Below are positions 44,999 to 54,514 of a DNA stretch of 64,000 nucleotides, piece after piece. This stretch comes from Leisingera sp. ANG-Vp (GTDB taxonomy: Bacteria; Pseudomonadota; Alphaproteobacteria; Rhodobacterales; Rhodobacteraceae): assembly GCF_000813725.1 (NCBI RefSeq), contig NZ_JWLD01000002.1, positions 248,001-312,000 on the forward strand. Reading direction: 5' to 3'. The notes beneath the pieces were generated by a model. It was not told the origin of the DNA. It did no database searches and saw only the letters and a program-made list of their open reading frames with translations. Both the position numbers and the translations under genes were made by a program. The first letter of the stretch is position 1. Each line of letters starts with the position of its first letter.

Positions 44999-45286
44999 TT
45001 GCCGGTACGCTCTGTCCATCGGAGCTCTATCCATACTCGGGCGGCTGCTTTGGTTACTGAGATTTTCTTTTGGATTGTGTGCGGCGGGCTGCTTTTGTGG
45101 TTTGGAGTAGTGCTGTCAGCTCTGCTGTTTTTAAAGCGCAAGGACCCTCCGAAACCCCCTGACCTGCCATTTGTATCATTGGATGGAAAGCACCCCGAGT
45201 TGGAAGCCGAACTGGAACTGGAGAAGCAGGAACGCATGAATGACATGACTGCGCGCACTATTGGAAAGTTCTTGAACCGGTTCTAA
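44999..45286 (+). CDS. Small membrane protein, third in series
   Basis: A frame of up to 95 codons, beginning with TTG at 44999 or more likely TTG at 45050. It encodes one strong transmembrane helix (EIFFWIVCGGLLLWFGVVLSALLFL), then RKDPPKPPDLPFVSLDGKHPE and a charged helical tail. The size and the order helix, basic patch, Pro-rich segment, charged helix resemble the two preceding proteins, but there is no clear sequence match. The start is uncertain because no strong ribosome site is present. It is AT-richer than its surroundings. Function is unknown. Confidence 0.55.
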   Translation: MPVRSVHRSSIHTRAAALVTEIFFWIVCGGLLLWFGVVLSALLFLKRKDPPKPPDLPFVSLDGKHPELEAELELEKQERMNDMTARTIGKFLNRF

Positions 45287-45306
45287 AGACAACCTTCTTT
45301 GCTCTT

Positions 45307-45322
45307 GCCCTGCCAGCAGGGC
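45307..45322 (+). terminator. Weak hairpin before grxD
   Basis: Stem GCCCTG/CAGGGC with loop CCAG and a mild TTACTTTCC tail, 20 bases after the third small membrane gene. It may partly separate that cluster from grxD. Confidence 0.35.
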
Positions 45323-45395
45323 TTACTTTCCTGAAGTTTCTCCCCTATATCCGAACAAACCGCGAGCGGCGGCAACGCCAAGAGGAAATGGATAA

Positions 45396-45758
45396 ATGAC
45401 CGACGTAAAGACCCGCATCGACGAAACCGTCAAAGCCAGCGACGTTGTGCTGTTCATGAAAGGCACCAAGGAAATGCCCCAGTGCGGCTTCTCCTCGCGC
45501 GTGGCGGCAGTTCTGAACTACATCGCTGTGGACTACACTGATGTTAACGTTCTGGCCGACGAAGAAATCCGCCAGGGTATCAAGGAATACTCCGACTGGC
45601 CGACCATCCCGCAGCTTTATGTGAAGGGTGAGTTCGTCGGCGGCTGCGACATCATCACCGAGATGACTCTGTCGGGCGAGCTGGACGGCATGTTCGACGA
45701 AAACGGCATCGCCTTCAACAAGGACGCCGCCGACAAGATCCGCGAAGCGAACGGCTGA
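45396..45758 (+). CDS. grxD: Monothiol glutaredoxin, Grx4 family
   Basis: GrxD-type monothiol glutaredoxins bind and transfer [2Fe-2S] clusters as homodimers or with BolA. The 120-residue product shows [26 protein letters not shown] with the CGFS active site at residues 30-33, the [20 protein letters not shown] segment with the cis-Pro and the glutathione-binding loop, and an acidic C-terminal helix. It pairs functionally with bolA upstream. A strong terminator follows. Confidence 0.96.
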   Translation: MTDVKTRIDETVKASDVVLFMKGTKEMPQCGFSSRVAAVLNYIAVDYTDVNVLADEEIRQGIKEYSDWPTIPQLYVKGEFVGGCDIITEMTLSGELDGMFDENGIAFNKDAADKIREANG

Positions 45759-45782
45759 ACAAGTCTCTTCAGAGGTTAATAG

Positions 45783-45820
45783 AAGCCCCGTCGCGTCTCT
45801 TTGACGTGGCGGGGCTTTTT
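45783..45820 (+). terminator. Terminator between grxD and the RTX gene
   Basis: Outer stem AAGCCCCG/CGGGGCTT (45783-45790, 45810-45817) with an inner CGTC/GACG pairing, followed by TTTTTG. It lies between convergent genes. Confidence 0.8.
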
Positions 45821-45834
45821 GTTCTTGGCTCCGA

Positions 45835-46725
45835 TCAGATGTACCGCCCAACCACCAGATAGTCGTTGCTGAAAGTATCACCGGCACCCAGCAGGCGGGC
45901 AATGACTTCGCCGCGCTCCAGAATCAGCGCATCTCCGGTTTCATCGTCTCTTTCGACGGTATAGTCGCTGCGGACCGGGGTTATCTCGTTGCCGTTTCCG
46001 TCATCGATGATGATCTGAACCCCATCCTCGCCAAAGGTGTAGTCCTCGATGATGATGACTCCATCTCCTTCCTGGCCCGCAACCAGCTCGAACTCATCAG
46101 ATCCCGCACCGCCATTGCCGGTGTCGCCTTTGCCTAGCGCAAGGTAATCGTTCCCGTCACCCCCGATCAGCGTATCCGCACCGTCAGCAGCGGTGGACAC
46201 AAACACATCCGTCACCGGGGCCGGGTTTTCTTCATCCCGGAACCGGGCAACCTCCTCCGCTGTCAGATCCCGGCTCAGGTTCACCCCGTTCAGTTCGTCA
46301 TCGCCCAGACCGCCGCTCAGGTAGTCGGCGCCATTGCCGCCGTACAAGACGTCGTTCCGGCCGCCGCCTTCCAGCACATCGGCGCCTTCACCGCCAAACA
46401 GCACATCAATGCCATCGCCGCCGTTCAGAGTGTCATCTCCGCCCTCGCCATAGGCAATGTCATGAAAGCCGCCGCCTTCAACGCTGTCGTCCCCGGAACC
46501 GGCATAGATCACATCCTTGCCCGCACCTGCGTTCACGGTGTCATCTCCAGCACCTGCGTTTACCGTGTCAAAGCCAGCGCCGGCGTCGATCAAGTCGTCC
46601 AGCGATCCGAATGTGAGGTCGTCGGAAGAATCCGTGGGTTCAGTGTTCAGCGCGTCGTCACTGTCTCCGCCGCTGATCGCCAGGCCCGCTACAGCCAAAG
46701 TTCCCAGCACAATTACTGCGATCAT
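45835..46725 (-). CDS. RTX-type calcium-binding repeat protein, paralogue A
   Basis: The 296-residue product starts with a hydrophobic segment ([17 protein letters not shown]), then an acidic stretch, then about a dozen GGxGxDxL nonapeptides from residue 45 to 150. A spacer follows ([24 protein letters not shown]), then a second short block ([16 protein letters not shown]) and a C-terminal beta-rich domain (DEFELVAG ... [20 protein letters not shown]). RTX repeats bind calcium, and the N-terminal segment may anchor or export the protein. The ATG is chosen because GAGGGA lies 7 bases upstream; the longer frame has no supporting features. The next gene upstream is a clear paralogue. Confidence 0.85.
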   Translation of the reverse strand: MIAVIVLGTLAVAGLAISGGDSDDALNTEPTDSSDDLTFGSLDDLIDAGAGFDTVNAGAGDDTVNAGAGKDVIYAGSGDDSVEGGGFHDIAYGEGGDDTLNGGDGIDVLFGGEGADVLEGGGRNDVLYGGNGADYLSGGLGDDELNGVNLSRDLTAEEVARFRDEENPAPVTDVFVSTAADGADTLIGGDGNDYLALGKGDTGNGGAGSDEFELVAGQEGDGVIIIEDYTFGEDGVQIIIDDGNGNEITPVRSDYTVERDDETGDALILERGEVIARLLGAGDTFSNDYLVVGRYI

Positions 46726-46911
46726 CAGATTTCCCTCAAATACAACTAAAGAATTATTAACTCTGGTATAACGGTTCTTTTCCCGGGTCCAGCGATCGCA
46801 CCGGCCTGCTGTGCCGGCCGGTTGCAATACACCGTTCAGGCATTGGAAAAAATTACCCGGCAGGCAGGCCATGCCAGTCTGCACATGTCAGAAATAACGG
46901 TCGCGAAGGTC

Positions 46912-47787
46912 TTATGCTCCGGAGGTGAACTCAAGCTGCTCAAGCCCGAAACTGCCGCCCGCGCCGGTCAAGCGTGCAACGAGGGTTCCATCGTCGAAAA
47001 TCAGCGCATCACCGCTGCCGTCTTCCTGTTCGACAATGAACCCGCCAGTGTCCGCACCCGCAATCCGAATACTGTCTGTTCCGGCCTCATAGTCTTCGAT
47101 AGCAATGACGTCTGGGCTGCCCCCCTCCAAGTGCAGCTCAAAGACATCGCGTCCGGTGCCGCCATTGCCCGAATCCCCGGCGCCCAAAGCAAGGTAGTCA
47201 TGGCCGTCACCGCCAATTAGGGTGTCAGCTTCTTCATCCGCTGTCAGAGTAAAGATATTCTCCGCAGTCTCCTCATCTTCCCGCAGCAGCCTAAGAGTGT
47301 CTACGTCCGGTTCGGGCAGCACATTAACGCCAAAGATATTGTCATTGCCGCGCCCACCTTCCAACAGGTCTGAGCCGGCATCGCCGGAGATCACATCGTC
47401 CCAATCGCCGCCCAGTACGGTATCGTCGCCGCTTCCGCCCAGCAGAATATCCTTGCCGCCTTCGCCTTCCAGCAGGTCATCACCCTCGCCGCCAAGCAGG
47501 ATGTCGTGAAACTCACCGCCAGCCAGCTGGTCATGACCAGCTTCGCCAAGCAGGACATCCTTGCCAAGACCGCCCGCAACGGTATCGTCGCCAGCGCCTG
47601 CCGCAACCTGATCATTGCCGCGCCCGGCATCGATGCTGTCGTCTTCCCCGCCCAGTTGCAGGCGGTCGGAATTGTCGGTTGGTTCGGTGTCCGGAATGTC
47701 CTCTTCCGGCTGAGGGACATCGAAGTCAAAGCTGCTCATGGAGGCTCCGCCCACCACCAGCACTGCCAGGATCATTGCTTCCAACAT
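46912..47787 (-). CDS. RTX-type calcium-binding repeat protein, paralogue B
   Basis: The 291-residue product has the same plan as its neighbour: a hydrophobic start (AMILAVLVVGGASM), the acidic segment PEEDIPDTEPTDNSDRL (compare [11 protein letters not shown] in the neighbour), a run of RTX nonapeptides and a spacer beginning GVNVLPEPDVDTLRLLRED. The second block is [17 protein letters not shown], and the C-terminal domain ends GDALIFDDGTLVARLTGAGGSF. The tandem pair is probably a gene duplication. The start with GGAG 7 bases upstream is used; an ATG four codons later is an alternative. The 186-base gap between the pair holds a GC-rich hairpin but no T-tract. Confidence 0.85.
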   Translation of the reverse strand: MLEAMILAVLVVGGASMSSFDFDVPQPEEDIPDTEPTDNSDRLQLGGEDDSIDAGRGNDQVAAGAGDDTVAGGLGKDVLLGEAGHDQLAGGEFHDILLGGEGDDLLEGEGGKDILLGGSGDDTVLGGDWDDVISGDAGSDLLEGGRGNDNIFGVNVLPEPDVDTLRLLREDEETAENIFTLTADEEADTLIGGDGHDYLALGAGDSGNGGTGRDVFELHLEGGSPDVIAIEDYEAGTDSIRIAGADTGGFIVEQEDGSGDALIFDDGTLVARLTGAGGSFGLEQLEFTSGA

Positions 47788-47862
47788 TCTGCCGCTCCGC
47801 TGCCTCAGGTCTTCTGCCTGCACAGCGAAAGTACTTCAAATTGTTCGCAATCACGAGCCTAG

Positions 47863-47981
47863 CCAAACCGCGGCCCCCGAAAAACAGTGTTTCCGGAGCT
47901 TCGCGCAAAGGTCTGAAAACGGACAGATTTTTGCCGTATTCGTTTTCCAGAAGATCTGAAAAAGGCACGGCCGCAACCTGG
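47863..47981 (-). ncRNA. ssrS: Structured RNA downstream of zapA, candidate 6S RNA
   Basis: On the minus strand the segment after the zapA stop closes on itself. TTGCGGCC near the start pairs with GGCCGCGG near the end, extended by CCA/TGG, and an internal GAAAACG/CGTTTTC hairpin forms the apex with open regions between. 6S RNA genes lie directly downstream of zapA in many proteobacteria. The length of about 120-145 nt is on the short side for 6S, and no promoter was identified. The call rests on position and fold only. Confidence 0.3.
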
Positions 47982-48383
47982 TTACTCGGCGGGCTGCAGT
48001 TTCTCCTCAAGCTCCTGGGCCAGGGCTTCGCTGCGAGTTGCCAGCGCGGCAAGTGTTTCCGCCACCTGCGGCGGCACCACCGGCACTTCAACCCGCTCCG
48101 GCTCAGGTGCAGGCGCATCGCGCAGCTCAGCCAGTTCCTTCTCGCGCTCGGCAAGCTCGGCCTCAACTTCCTTGATCCGGTCCTCGACGGCTGCGGTTTT
48201 GTCCGCCAGCATCAGCCCGGCCATCAGCAGCATCCGCGCTTCGGGCATCCGTCCGATCTGGTCGGACAGCACCTGCGCCTCATCGTCCAGCATCTTGGCA
48301 GCCGAGTGCAGGTAGCTTTCTTCGCCCTCCTGGCAAGAGACCTCAAAACCTCGGCCGCCGATATGAATGGTCACTTCGGGCAT
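47982..48383 (-). CDS. zapA: Cell division protein ZapA
   Basis: ZapA stabilises FtsZ filaments at the division ring. The 133-residue product has the ZapA start (PEVTIHIGGRGFEVSCQEGEESYLHSAAKMLDDEAQ) and LLMAGLMLADKTAAVEDRIKEVEAEL, which leads into the dimerising coiled coil. An extra Pro/Glu-rich tail of about 40 residues makes it longer than E. coli ZapA. Its start overlaps the stop of the upstream coiled-coil gene as ATGA, so the two proteins are coupled and probably act together. Confidence 0.9.
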   Translation of the reverse strand: MPEVTIHIGGRGFEVSCQEGEESYLHSAAKMLDDEAQVLSDQIGRMPEARMLLMAGLMLADKTAAVEDRIKEVEAELAEREKELAELRDAPAPEPERVEVPVVPPQVAETLAALATRSEALAQELEEKLQPAE

Positions 48384-49237
48384 CAGACTTCCTCCCCTTC
48401 CGGCAGGTTGCGCGCATTGGCCAAAAGGGGCTCAAGCTTGGCAAGCACAGCGTTCACCTGGGCCTGATCGCTGGCCTGGGCCGCGCGCAGCCCTTCAATC
48501 TCGGCTTCCATAGACGCATTGATCAGCCCGGCATCGCCGAGGCTTTGCGCATTGGCGTCGCGCAGGGCTGTATTCGAGGCCCGCAGGTCTTCATTTGCCT
48601 GACGCAGCTGCTGCAACTCGGTATCCAGCCGCAGCAGGGCATCGTTCTGGCGCTCAATCTCAGCGCTCAAATCCTGGCCAGGAGCCGGATCAGCAGGGGC
48701 TGAAGCACCGTCCTGAGTTTCGTCGAGCTGGTACTTCAGGCTGTCGCAGGCCGCTTTGGCTTCCGACAGCTGGTCTTCCAGCGCTTCTTTTTCACTAGCG
48801 GCTGTATTGGCCGCCGCTTCCAGTTCGCCTTTCAAGCGCGCTACTTCAGCCCGCAGCGCTTCCTTCTCAGCGGGATCGCCCGCTTCGTTGCGCAGCAGCT
48901 CAAGCTCTGCCTGCATCGCCGCGACATCCTCGCTGGGTGCGGGCGCCTGGCCGCCGGCCTCTTGGAGGCGGGCGTGCAGCACTTTCACCCGTTCTTCCAG
49001 CTGGGCATTGGCGAGCTTTTCCTCTTCCAGCGCCTGCTCGACCTCAGCATTGGCCGCCCCCGCAGCGGCGGCTTCAGCCGCCTTGGCAGCCTCTGCGGCA
49101 GATTCTTCGGCCTTGGCGGCGGCTTCCTCTGCTTTGGCCTGGTCTGCAGCACGCGCCTCCTGCAGCGCGGCAGAGCCTGCACTGATACGCTCCAGCGCGG
49201 CCTGGATGCGGCCTTGCAACTCTTCAATCTGGTTCAT
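48383..49237 (-). CDS. Long coiled-coil protein encoded ahead of zapA
   Basis: The 284-residue product is almost entirely alpha-helical coiled coil. Residues 1-60 are Ala/Glu-rich repeats (KAEEAAAKAEESAAEAAKAAEA), residues 65-180 continue heptads, a short break (GASAPADPAPGQD) is followed by more heptads, and the C-terminus is acidic. No enzymatic motif, signal or membrane segment is seen. Coupling to zapA by a 4-base overlap suggests a division-ring accessory, functionally like ZapB or other FtsZ-linker coiled coils, but that is inference. The strand has a matching plus-strand shadow frame produced by the biased codons. Confidence 0.7.
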   Translation of the reverse strand: MNQIEELQGRIQAALERISAGSAALQEARAADQAKAEEAAAKAEESAAEAAKAAEAAAAGAANAEVEQALEEEKLANAQLEERVKVLHARLQEAGGQAPAPSEDVAAMQAELELLRNEAGDPAEKEALRAEVARLKGELEAAANTAASEKEALEDQLSEAKAACDSLKYQLDETQDGASAPADPAPGQDLSAEIERQNDALLRLDTELQQLRQANEDLRASNTALRDANAQSLGDAGLINASMEAEIEGLRAAQASDQAQVNAVLAKLEPLLANARNLPEGEEV

Positions 49238-49458
49238 GCCTGTCCCTCACCCGTCCACATCTTTTCCATATTCTCTCCGGTGCGCCTGCGAATCGAACGC
49301 AACACCGCTGACATGGGCCAGTTCTTCTCTCACAGGAATAAATCACCCCCCTTTGCGTTTCAACCACTTGCCGCGCCAAGTTCGCGCAGCAAGGCAGACA
49401 TGCGCGCAAGCATGCTTGATCTTTGCGGCATCGCTGTTATTGAGCGGATCAAATGACT

Positions 49459-49467
49459 GTTAACGCC
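49459..49467 (+). promoter_or_regulatory. LacI-type half-site at the tkt start
   Basis: GTTAACGCC lies 15-23 bases before the tkt GTG. The same GTTAnCGCC core occurs three times upstream of gapA at 53272-53325. A shared central-carbon regulator is possible; alone this site is weak evidence. Confidence 0.35.
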
Positions 49468-49481
49468 AAAGGACGATCCAA

Positions 49482-51503
49482 GTGGACCTGACAGCCCTGC
49501 GCACCGCAAACCCCGAGCATTGGAACAAAGCCGCCGCCATTCGTGCGCTGGCGCTGGACGCCGTTGCCGCCGCAAACTCCGGGCACACCGGCATGCCGAT
49601 CGGCATGGCAGATGTGGCGACCGTGCTGTTCGAAAAGCACCTCAAATTTGATGCATCGAACCCGCAGTGGCCGGACCGCGACCGTTTCATTCTGTCGGCG
49701 GGCCACGGCTCGATGCTGATTTACTCGCTGCTGTATCTCACCGGCGACAAGCAGGTCACCCTGGACCAGATCAAGAACTTCCGCCAGTCCGGCGCGCTGA
49801 CTGCAGGCCACCCGGAGAACTTCCTGCTGGACGCGGTTGAAGTCACCACCGGCCCGCTGGGCCAGGGCATCTCCAACGCCGTCGGCTTTGCCATGGCTGA
49901 GGAAATGCAGCGCGCTCATTACGGCAAAAAGGTCGTGGATCACCACACCTATGTGATCGCAGGCGATGGCTGCCTTATGGAAGGCATCAGCCAGGAAGCC
50001 ATCGGCCTCGCAGGCCGCCATAGCCTCGGCAAGCTGATTGTCTTCTGGGACAACAACAACATCACCATCGACGGCACGGTTGAACTGTCCGACCGCACCA
50101 ACCAGGTGCAGCGCTTCAAGGCGTCGGGCTGGCAGGTGCTGGAAATCGACGGCCACGACCCCAAGGCCATCGACGAGGCCATCGAGGCGGCGAAGAAATC
50201 CAAAAAGCCGTCGATGATCGCCTGCAAAACCCATATCGCCCTGGGCCACGCCGCACAGGATACCTCCAAAGGCCACGGCGCGCTGACCGACGCAGGCCAG
50301 CTGCAGGCGGCCAAGGACGCCTATGGCTGGACCGGCGGCGCGTTTGAGGTGCCGGCTGAGATCAAATCCCAGTGGGAAGAGATCGGCTCCCGCGGCAAGT
50401 CCGAGCGCGAAGCCTGGGAGGCCCGCTTTGCCGAGCTGTCGCAGCAGAAGCAGGACCGGTTCAACCGCGCCTACAACCTGGATGCGCCCAAGAAACTGTC
50501 CGCTGCCATCAAGGCGCTGAAAAAGCAGGTAAGCGAAGAGCAGCCCAAGGTTGCCACCCGCAAATCCTCGGAAATGGCGCTGGCCGTCATCAACCCGCTG
50601 ATGCCTGAAACCGTGGGCGGCTCCGCCGACCTCACCGGCTCCAACAACACCAAGACCGGCGACCTGGGCGTCTTTGACACCGACAACCGCAAGGGCCGCT
50701 ATGTCTACTGGGGCATCCGCGAGCACGGCATGGCCGCGGCGATGAACGGCATGGCGCTGCACGGCGGCATGCGCCCCTATGGCGGCACCTTTTTCTGCTT
50801 CACCGACTACGCCCGCCCGGCGATGCGCCTGGCCGCGCTGTCGAAGATCCCGTCGGTGTTCGTGATGACCCACGACTCGATCGGCGTTGGCGAAGACGGC
50901 CCGACCCACCAGCCGGTGGAGCACCTGGCGATCTGCCGCGCGACCCCGAACACCTATGTGTTCCGCCCGGCTGACACCGTGGAAACCGCCGAGGCCTGGG
51001 AAATCGCCCTGACCTCCAAGGACACCCCCTCGGTGATGACCCTGACCCGTCAGAACCTGCCGACCGTCCGGACCGAGCACAAGCTGACCAACATGGTCGA
51101 AAAAGGCGCCTATGTGCTGGCCGAGGCCGAGAACAAGCGCCAGGTGATCCTGATCGCCACCGGCTCTGAGGTCTCCGTCGCGATGGAAGCCAAGGCCAAG
51201 CTGGAAGCCGAAGGCATCGGCACCCGCGTTGTTTCCATGCCCTGCATGGAGCTGTTTGCAGCGCAGGACGAAGCCTACCGCCGCAAGGTCCTGCCCGCAG
51301 GCCCGGTCCGCGTCGGCATCGAGGCAGCCGTCCGCGACGGCGGCTGGGACCGCTGGCTTCTGGGCGAGCGCGGCCAGGACAAGAAGGCTGGCTTCGTCGG
51401 CATGGACCGCTTCGGCGCCTCCGCCCCTGCAGGCGAGCTGTTCGTACGCTTCGGCATCACCGCCGAGGGCACAGTGGCGAAGGTCAAAGAGCTGCTGGGT
51501 TGA
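49482..51503 (+). CDS. tkt: Transketolase
   Basis: Transketolase moves two-carbon ketol units in the pentose phosphate and Calvin pathways using thiamine diphosphate. The 673-residue product has [24 protein letters not shown], the [16 protein letters not shown] and [17 protein letters not shown] segments, the TPP/Mg motif [13 protein letters not shown] ... [11 protein letters not shown], the pyrimidine-domain Glu in [19 protein letters not shown] and the [20 protein letters not shown] block. Length is normal. The GTG start has AAGGA 8-9 bases upstream. A terminator follows. gapA is 2 kb downstream, separated by two opposite-strand genes. Confidence 0.96.
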   Translation: MDLTALRTANPEHWNKAAAIRALALDAVAAANSGHTGMPIGMADVATVLFEKHLKFDASNPQWPDRDRFILSAGHGSMLIYSLLYLTGDKQVTLDQIKNFRQSGALTAGHPENFLLDAVEVTTGPLGQGISNAVGFAMAEEMQRAHYGKKVVDHHTYVIAGDGCLMEGISQEAIGLAGRHSLGKLIVFWDNNNITIDGTVELSDRTNQVQRFKASGWQVLEIDGHDPKAIDEAIEAAKKSKKPSMIACKTHIALGHAAQDTSKGHGALTDAGQLQAAKDAYGWTGGAFEVPAEIKSQWEEIGSRGKSEREAWEARFAELSQQKQDRFNRAYNLDAPKKLSAAIKALKKQVSEEQPKVATRKSSEMALAVINPLMPETVGGSADLTGSNNTKTGDLGVFDTDNRKGRYVYWGIREHGMAAAMNGMALHGGMRPYGGTFFCFTDYARPAMRLAALSKIPSVFVMTHDSIGVGEDGPTHQPVEHLAICRATPNTYVFRPADTVETAEAWEIALTSKDTPSVMTLTRQNLPTVRTEHKLTNMVEKGAYVLAEAENKRQVILIATGSEVSVAMEAKAKLEAEGIGTRVVSMPCMELFAAQDEAYRRKVLPAGPVRVGIEAAVRDGGWDRWLLGERGQDKKAGFVGMDRFGASAPAGELFVRFGITAEGTVAKVKELLG

Positions 51504-51529
51504 TTGCTCAGCTAGCAGCTACAGTCTTT

Positions 51530-51560
51530 GGGGCATCCAACAGGATGCCCCTTTCCTTTT
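51530..51560 (+). terminator. Rho-independent terminator of tkt
   Basis: Perfect 9-bp stem GGGGCATCC/GGATGCCCC with loop AACA, followed by TTTCCTTTT, 27 bases after the tkt stop. Confidence 0.88.
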
Positions 51561-51624
51561 CCGCCTCAAAAAACTGCGTTACAGGTCTAGCGCCCGCCAG
51601 GCCCATCGATTGAGCCGTTGCGCA

Positions 51625-52158
51625 TCAACCGTCACTGGCACCCCCCTTTTTACCCCTGGCAATTGAAGGTTCGCCCGGTTCGCAGTGACGAAAGGCCTCA
51701 ATCTCCTGACCATCGCGCTCTACAAGCTCATCCTCTGTCATGAGGCTGAAAATCAAGTGGCCAAGGCACCGTTGATCAAACTCGCTAAAGTACGGCCCAT
51801 CGATCAGCAAAAGACGGAAATCGTCGTTCCCTTCTAAGACGTACTTGAGTTCAACAATTGCCTTTTCTTCTGGAAAGGGTTCACTCCGGTCTAGCTGGAA
51901 AAAGTCAAAAAGCGGGAATGCGTGAACGTTTTCCATCCCATCGAGCACTGCAAAAAAATAGTCGTAGTCATCGGCCAACTCTGATTGAAATTCAAAGTCA
52001 ATCAGCTGACCGGTGTCCTGTGCCACGATTTCTTCCCGTGCCGTGACAGAGAGATTCCACGAGTCAAAACGGATTTTCTGAGTGTCAGCAAATGCTCCAG
52101 AGCCAGCAAACGTAAGTAAGCCCACAGCAATCCTGCTCAATACTCTTCGGGAACTCAT
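51625..52158 (-). CDS. Secreted protein of unknown function (AT-richer orphan)
   Basis: The 177-residue product starts with a Sec signal peptide (SSRRVLSRIAVGLLTFAGSGAFADT, cleavage after the AFA at about residue 24). The mature part is acidic with a predicted beta/alpha mix (FRLLLIDGPYFSEFDQRCLGHLIFSLMTEDELVERDGQEIEAFRHC) and two Cys. No family is recognised. The ATG has AAGGTGG 8 bases upstream. Base composition and codon use are visibly more AT-rich than in tkt or gapA, so recent acquisition is plausible. It lies between tkt and the DUF808 gene on the opposite strand to both enzymes. Confidence 0.65.
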   Translation of the reverse strand: MSSRRVLSRIAVGLLTFAGSGAFADTQKIRFDSWNLSVTAREEIVAQDTGQLIDFEFQSELADDYDYFFAVLDGMENVHAFPLFDFFQLDRSEPFPEEKAIVELKYVLEGNDDFRLLLIDGPYFSEFDQRCLGHLIFSLMTEDELVERDGQEIEAFRHCEPGEPSIARGKKGGASDG

Positions 52159-52241
52159 TTCTTGACCACCTTCTGAAATTGACCGGATCCAAAGCAAATT
52201 TCTTAATGTTTCAGCACCCTTAAACAACCATCAGCTTGGCT

Positions 52242-53204
52242 TTACTTCTTCCCGGAGGCCGACGCAATCACCGGCCCGATCACCTTGGTCGCCAGCGGGA
52301 TCAGCACCAGCCCCCAGGCAACGCCGAACACCCCGTCCATTGCGGCCTTGGCGGTCCACTCGGCAAAACCGGTCCAGCCCGCGGGAACCGCGTGGCCAAT
52401 GGCATAGGCCCAGTCATGAATGAGGTGGCCCAGCCAGCCAAAGCCCAGCACTTCCAGCCCGTGGATGATGATGGAGCCGCCGACCCACAGCATCGCAGCG
52501 GTGCCAACCACCGACAGGATCCACATCAGAACCGGCATGAACTTGACCAGCCCGCGGCCCAGCCCCCGGCCGACCGGCGTCGGCGCGTTGTTCGTCAGGT
52601 ACAGGCCCACGTCGTCCATCTTCACGATCAAAGCCACCGAGCCATAGACGGCGACGGTCACCCCGATGGCCACCACCGCCAGCGTTGCCGCCTGCATCCA
52701 GACATTCGGCGCCTCGATGGCGGCAAGCGCAATGGTCATGATCTCTGCCGACAGGATGAAATCGGTCTTGATAGCCCCCTTGATTTTCTGCTCTTCGAGG
52801 TGGCCCGGGTCCTTGACGCTCATATCCTCTTCGATGGCGTGGCTCGCGTGCGGGAACAGCACGTGGAAGACCTTTTCAGCGCCCTCGAAGCACAGGTATG
52901 ACCCGCCCAGCATCAACAGCGGCGTGATCAGCCAGGGGGCAAAGTTCGCCAGCAGCATGGCGACCGGCAGCAAAAGGATCAGCTTGTTGAACAGCGACCC
53001 GCGGGTAATGCGCCAGATAATCGGCAGCTCACGCGCGGGCGCAAAGCCCTGCACGTATTTCGGGGTCACCGCTGCATCGTCGATGATCACACCCGCAGTC
53101 TTGGCCCCGGCCTTGCCTGCCGCCGCCGCCACGTCGTCAATCGACGCCGCCGCCACCTTGGCGATCCCCGCCACATCATCCAGAAGCGCCAGCAAACCGC
53201 TCAT
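52242..53204 (-). CDS. DUF808 family inner-membrane protein (YedI-like)
   Basis: The 320-residue product matches the DUF808/YedI family: SGLLALLDDVAGIAKVAAASIDDVAAAAGKAGAKTAGVIIDDAAVTPKYVQG at the start, then several helices with LMLGGSYLCFEGAEKVFHVL and IKGAIKTDFILSAEIMTIALAAI, the most conserved part. It has about six transmembrane helices. The function is unknown, though members have been considered transport-related. GAGGGA lies 6-7 bases before the ATG. It is divergent from gapA and shares the upstream region holding the operator-like repeats. Confidence 0.87.
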   Translation of the reverse strand: MSGLLALLDDVAGIAKVAAASIDDVAAAAGKAGAKTAGVIIDDAAVTPKYVQGFAPARELPIIWRITRGSLFNKLILLLPVAMLLANFAPWLITPLLMLGGSYLCFEGAEKVFHVLFPHASHAIEEDMSVKDPGHLEEQKIKGAIKTDFILSAEIMTIALAAIEAPNVWMQAATLAVVAIGVTVAVYGSVALIVKMDDVGLYLTNNAPTPVGRGLGRGLVKFMPVLMWILSVVGTAAMLWVGGSIIIHGLEVLGFGWLGHLIHDWAYAIGHAVPAGWTGFAEWTAKAAMDGVFGVAWGLVLIPLATKVIGPVIASASGKK

Positions 53205-53271
53205 GCCAATTCCCTCAATCTCTGCCCGCGTTTACCCGGCAATCTGCCTGCTTCCGCGCCGGGGCACAAGC

Positions 53272-53347
53272 GTTAGCGCCAGCGGCAATTTTCCGTTAAC
53301 GCCACCGGCGGCAGCCGTTACCGCCACCAGCGACATTTTGCGCTAAC
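53272..53347. promoter_or_regulatory. Array of GTTAnCGC half-sites upstream of gapA
   Basis: GTTAGCGCCA, GTTAACGCCA and GTTACCGCCA occur as direct repeats starting at 53272, 53295 and 53317, spaced 23 and 22 bases (two helical turns). An inverted copy GCGCTAAC lies at 53340-53347. The core matches half of the LacI-family palindrome GTTAGCGCTAAC, which I associate with CceR, the central-carbon regulator of Rhodobacter. The array ends about 30 bases upstream of the putative gapA -35 box, a position suited to activation. Confidence 0.5.
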
Positions 53348-53375
53348 AGTTTCATTTAATGCCGCTTTTACCCCT

Positions 53376-53403
53376 TTAGACCACATCCGCCCCGGTCTAT
53401 ATG
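53376..53403 (+). promoter_or_regulatory. Putative gapA promoter
   Basis: TTAGAC (53376-53381) and TATATG (53398-53403) with a 16-base spacer, 35 bases ahead of the gapA ATG. Confidence 0.45.
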
Positions 53404-53438
53404 GCGGCCAAAGGTTTTGCTCGCTTGGAGACGTACTC

Positions 53439-54440
<1,002 letters not shown>

Positions 54441-54465
54441 ACGCCCAATTGTTCTTGAGAATTCG

Positions 54466-54499
54466 CGCCCGCTCAGGTTATCTGGGCGGGCGTTTTCTT
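54466..54499 (+). terminator. Terminator of gap
   Basis: An 11-bp stem with one G-T pair (54466-54476 with 54482-54492), loop of 5, followed by TTTTCTTT, 25 bases after the gap stop. Confidence 0.8.
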
Positions 54500-54514
54500 T
54501 GCGGCGGAGCTTTC

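Noticed and set aside
45835-47823. RTX toxin operon
   Set aside because: The proteins are under 300 residues, have no toxin domain, and no acyltransferase or type I exporter genes (ABC/MFP) are nearby.
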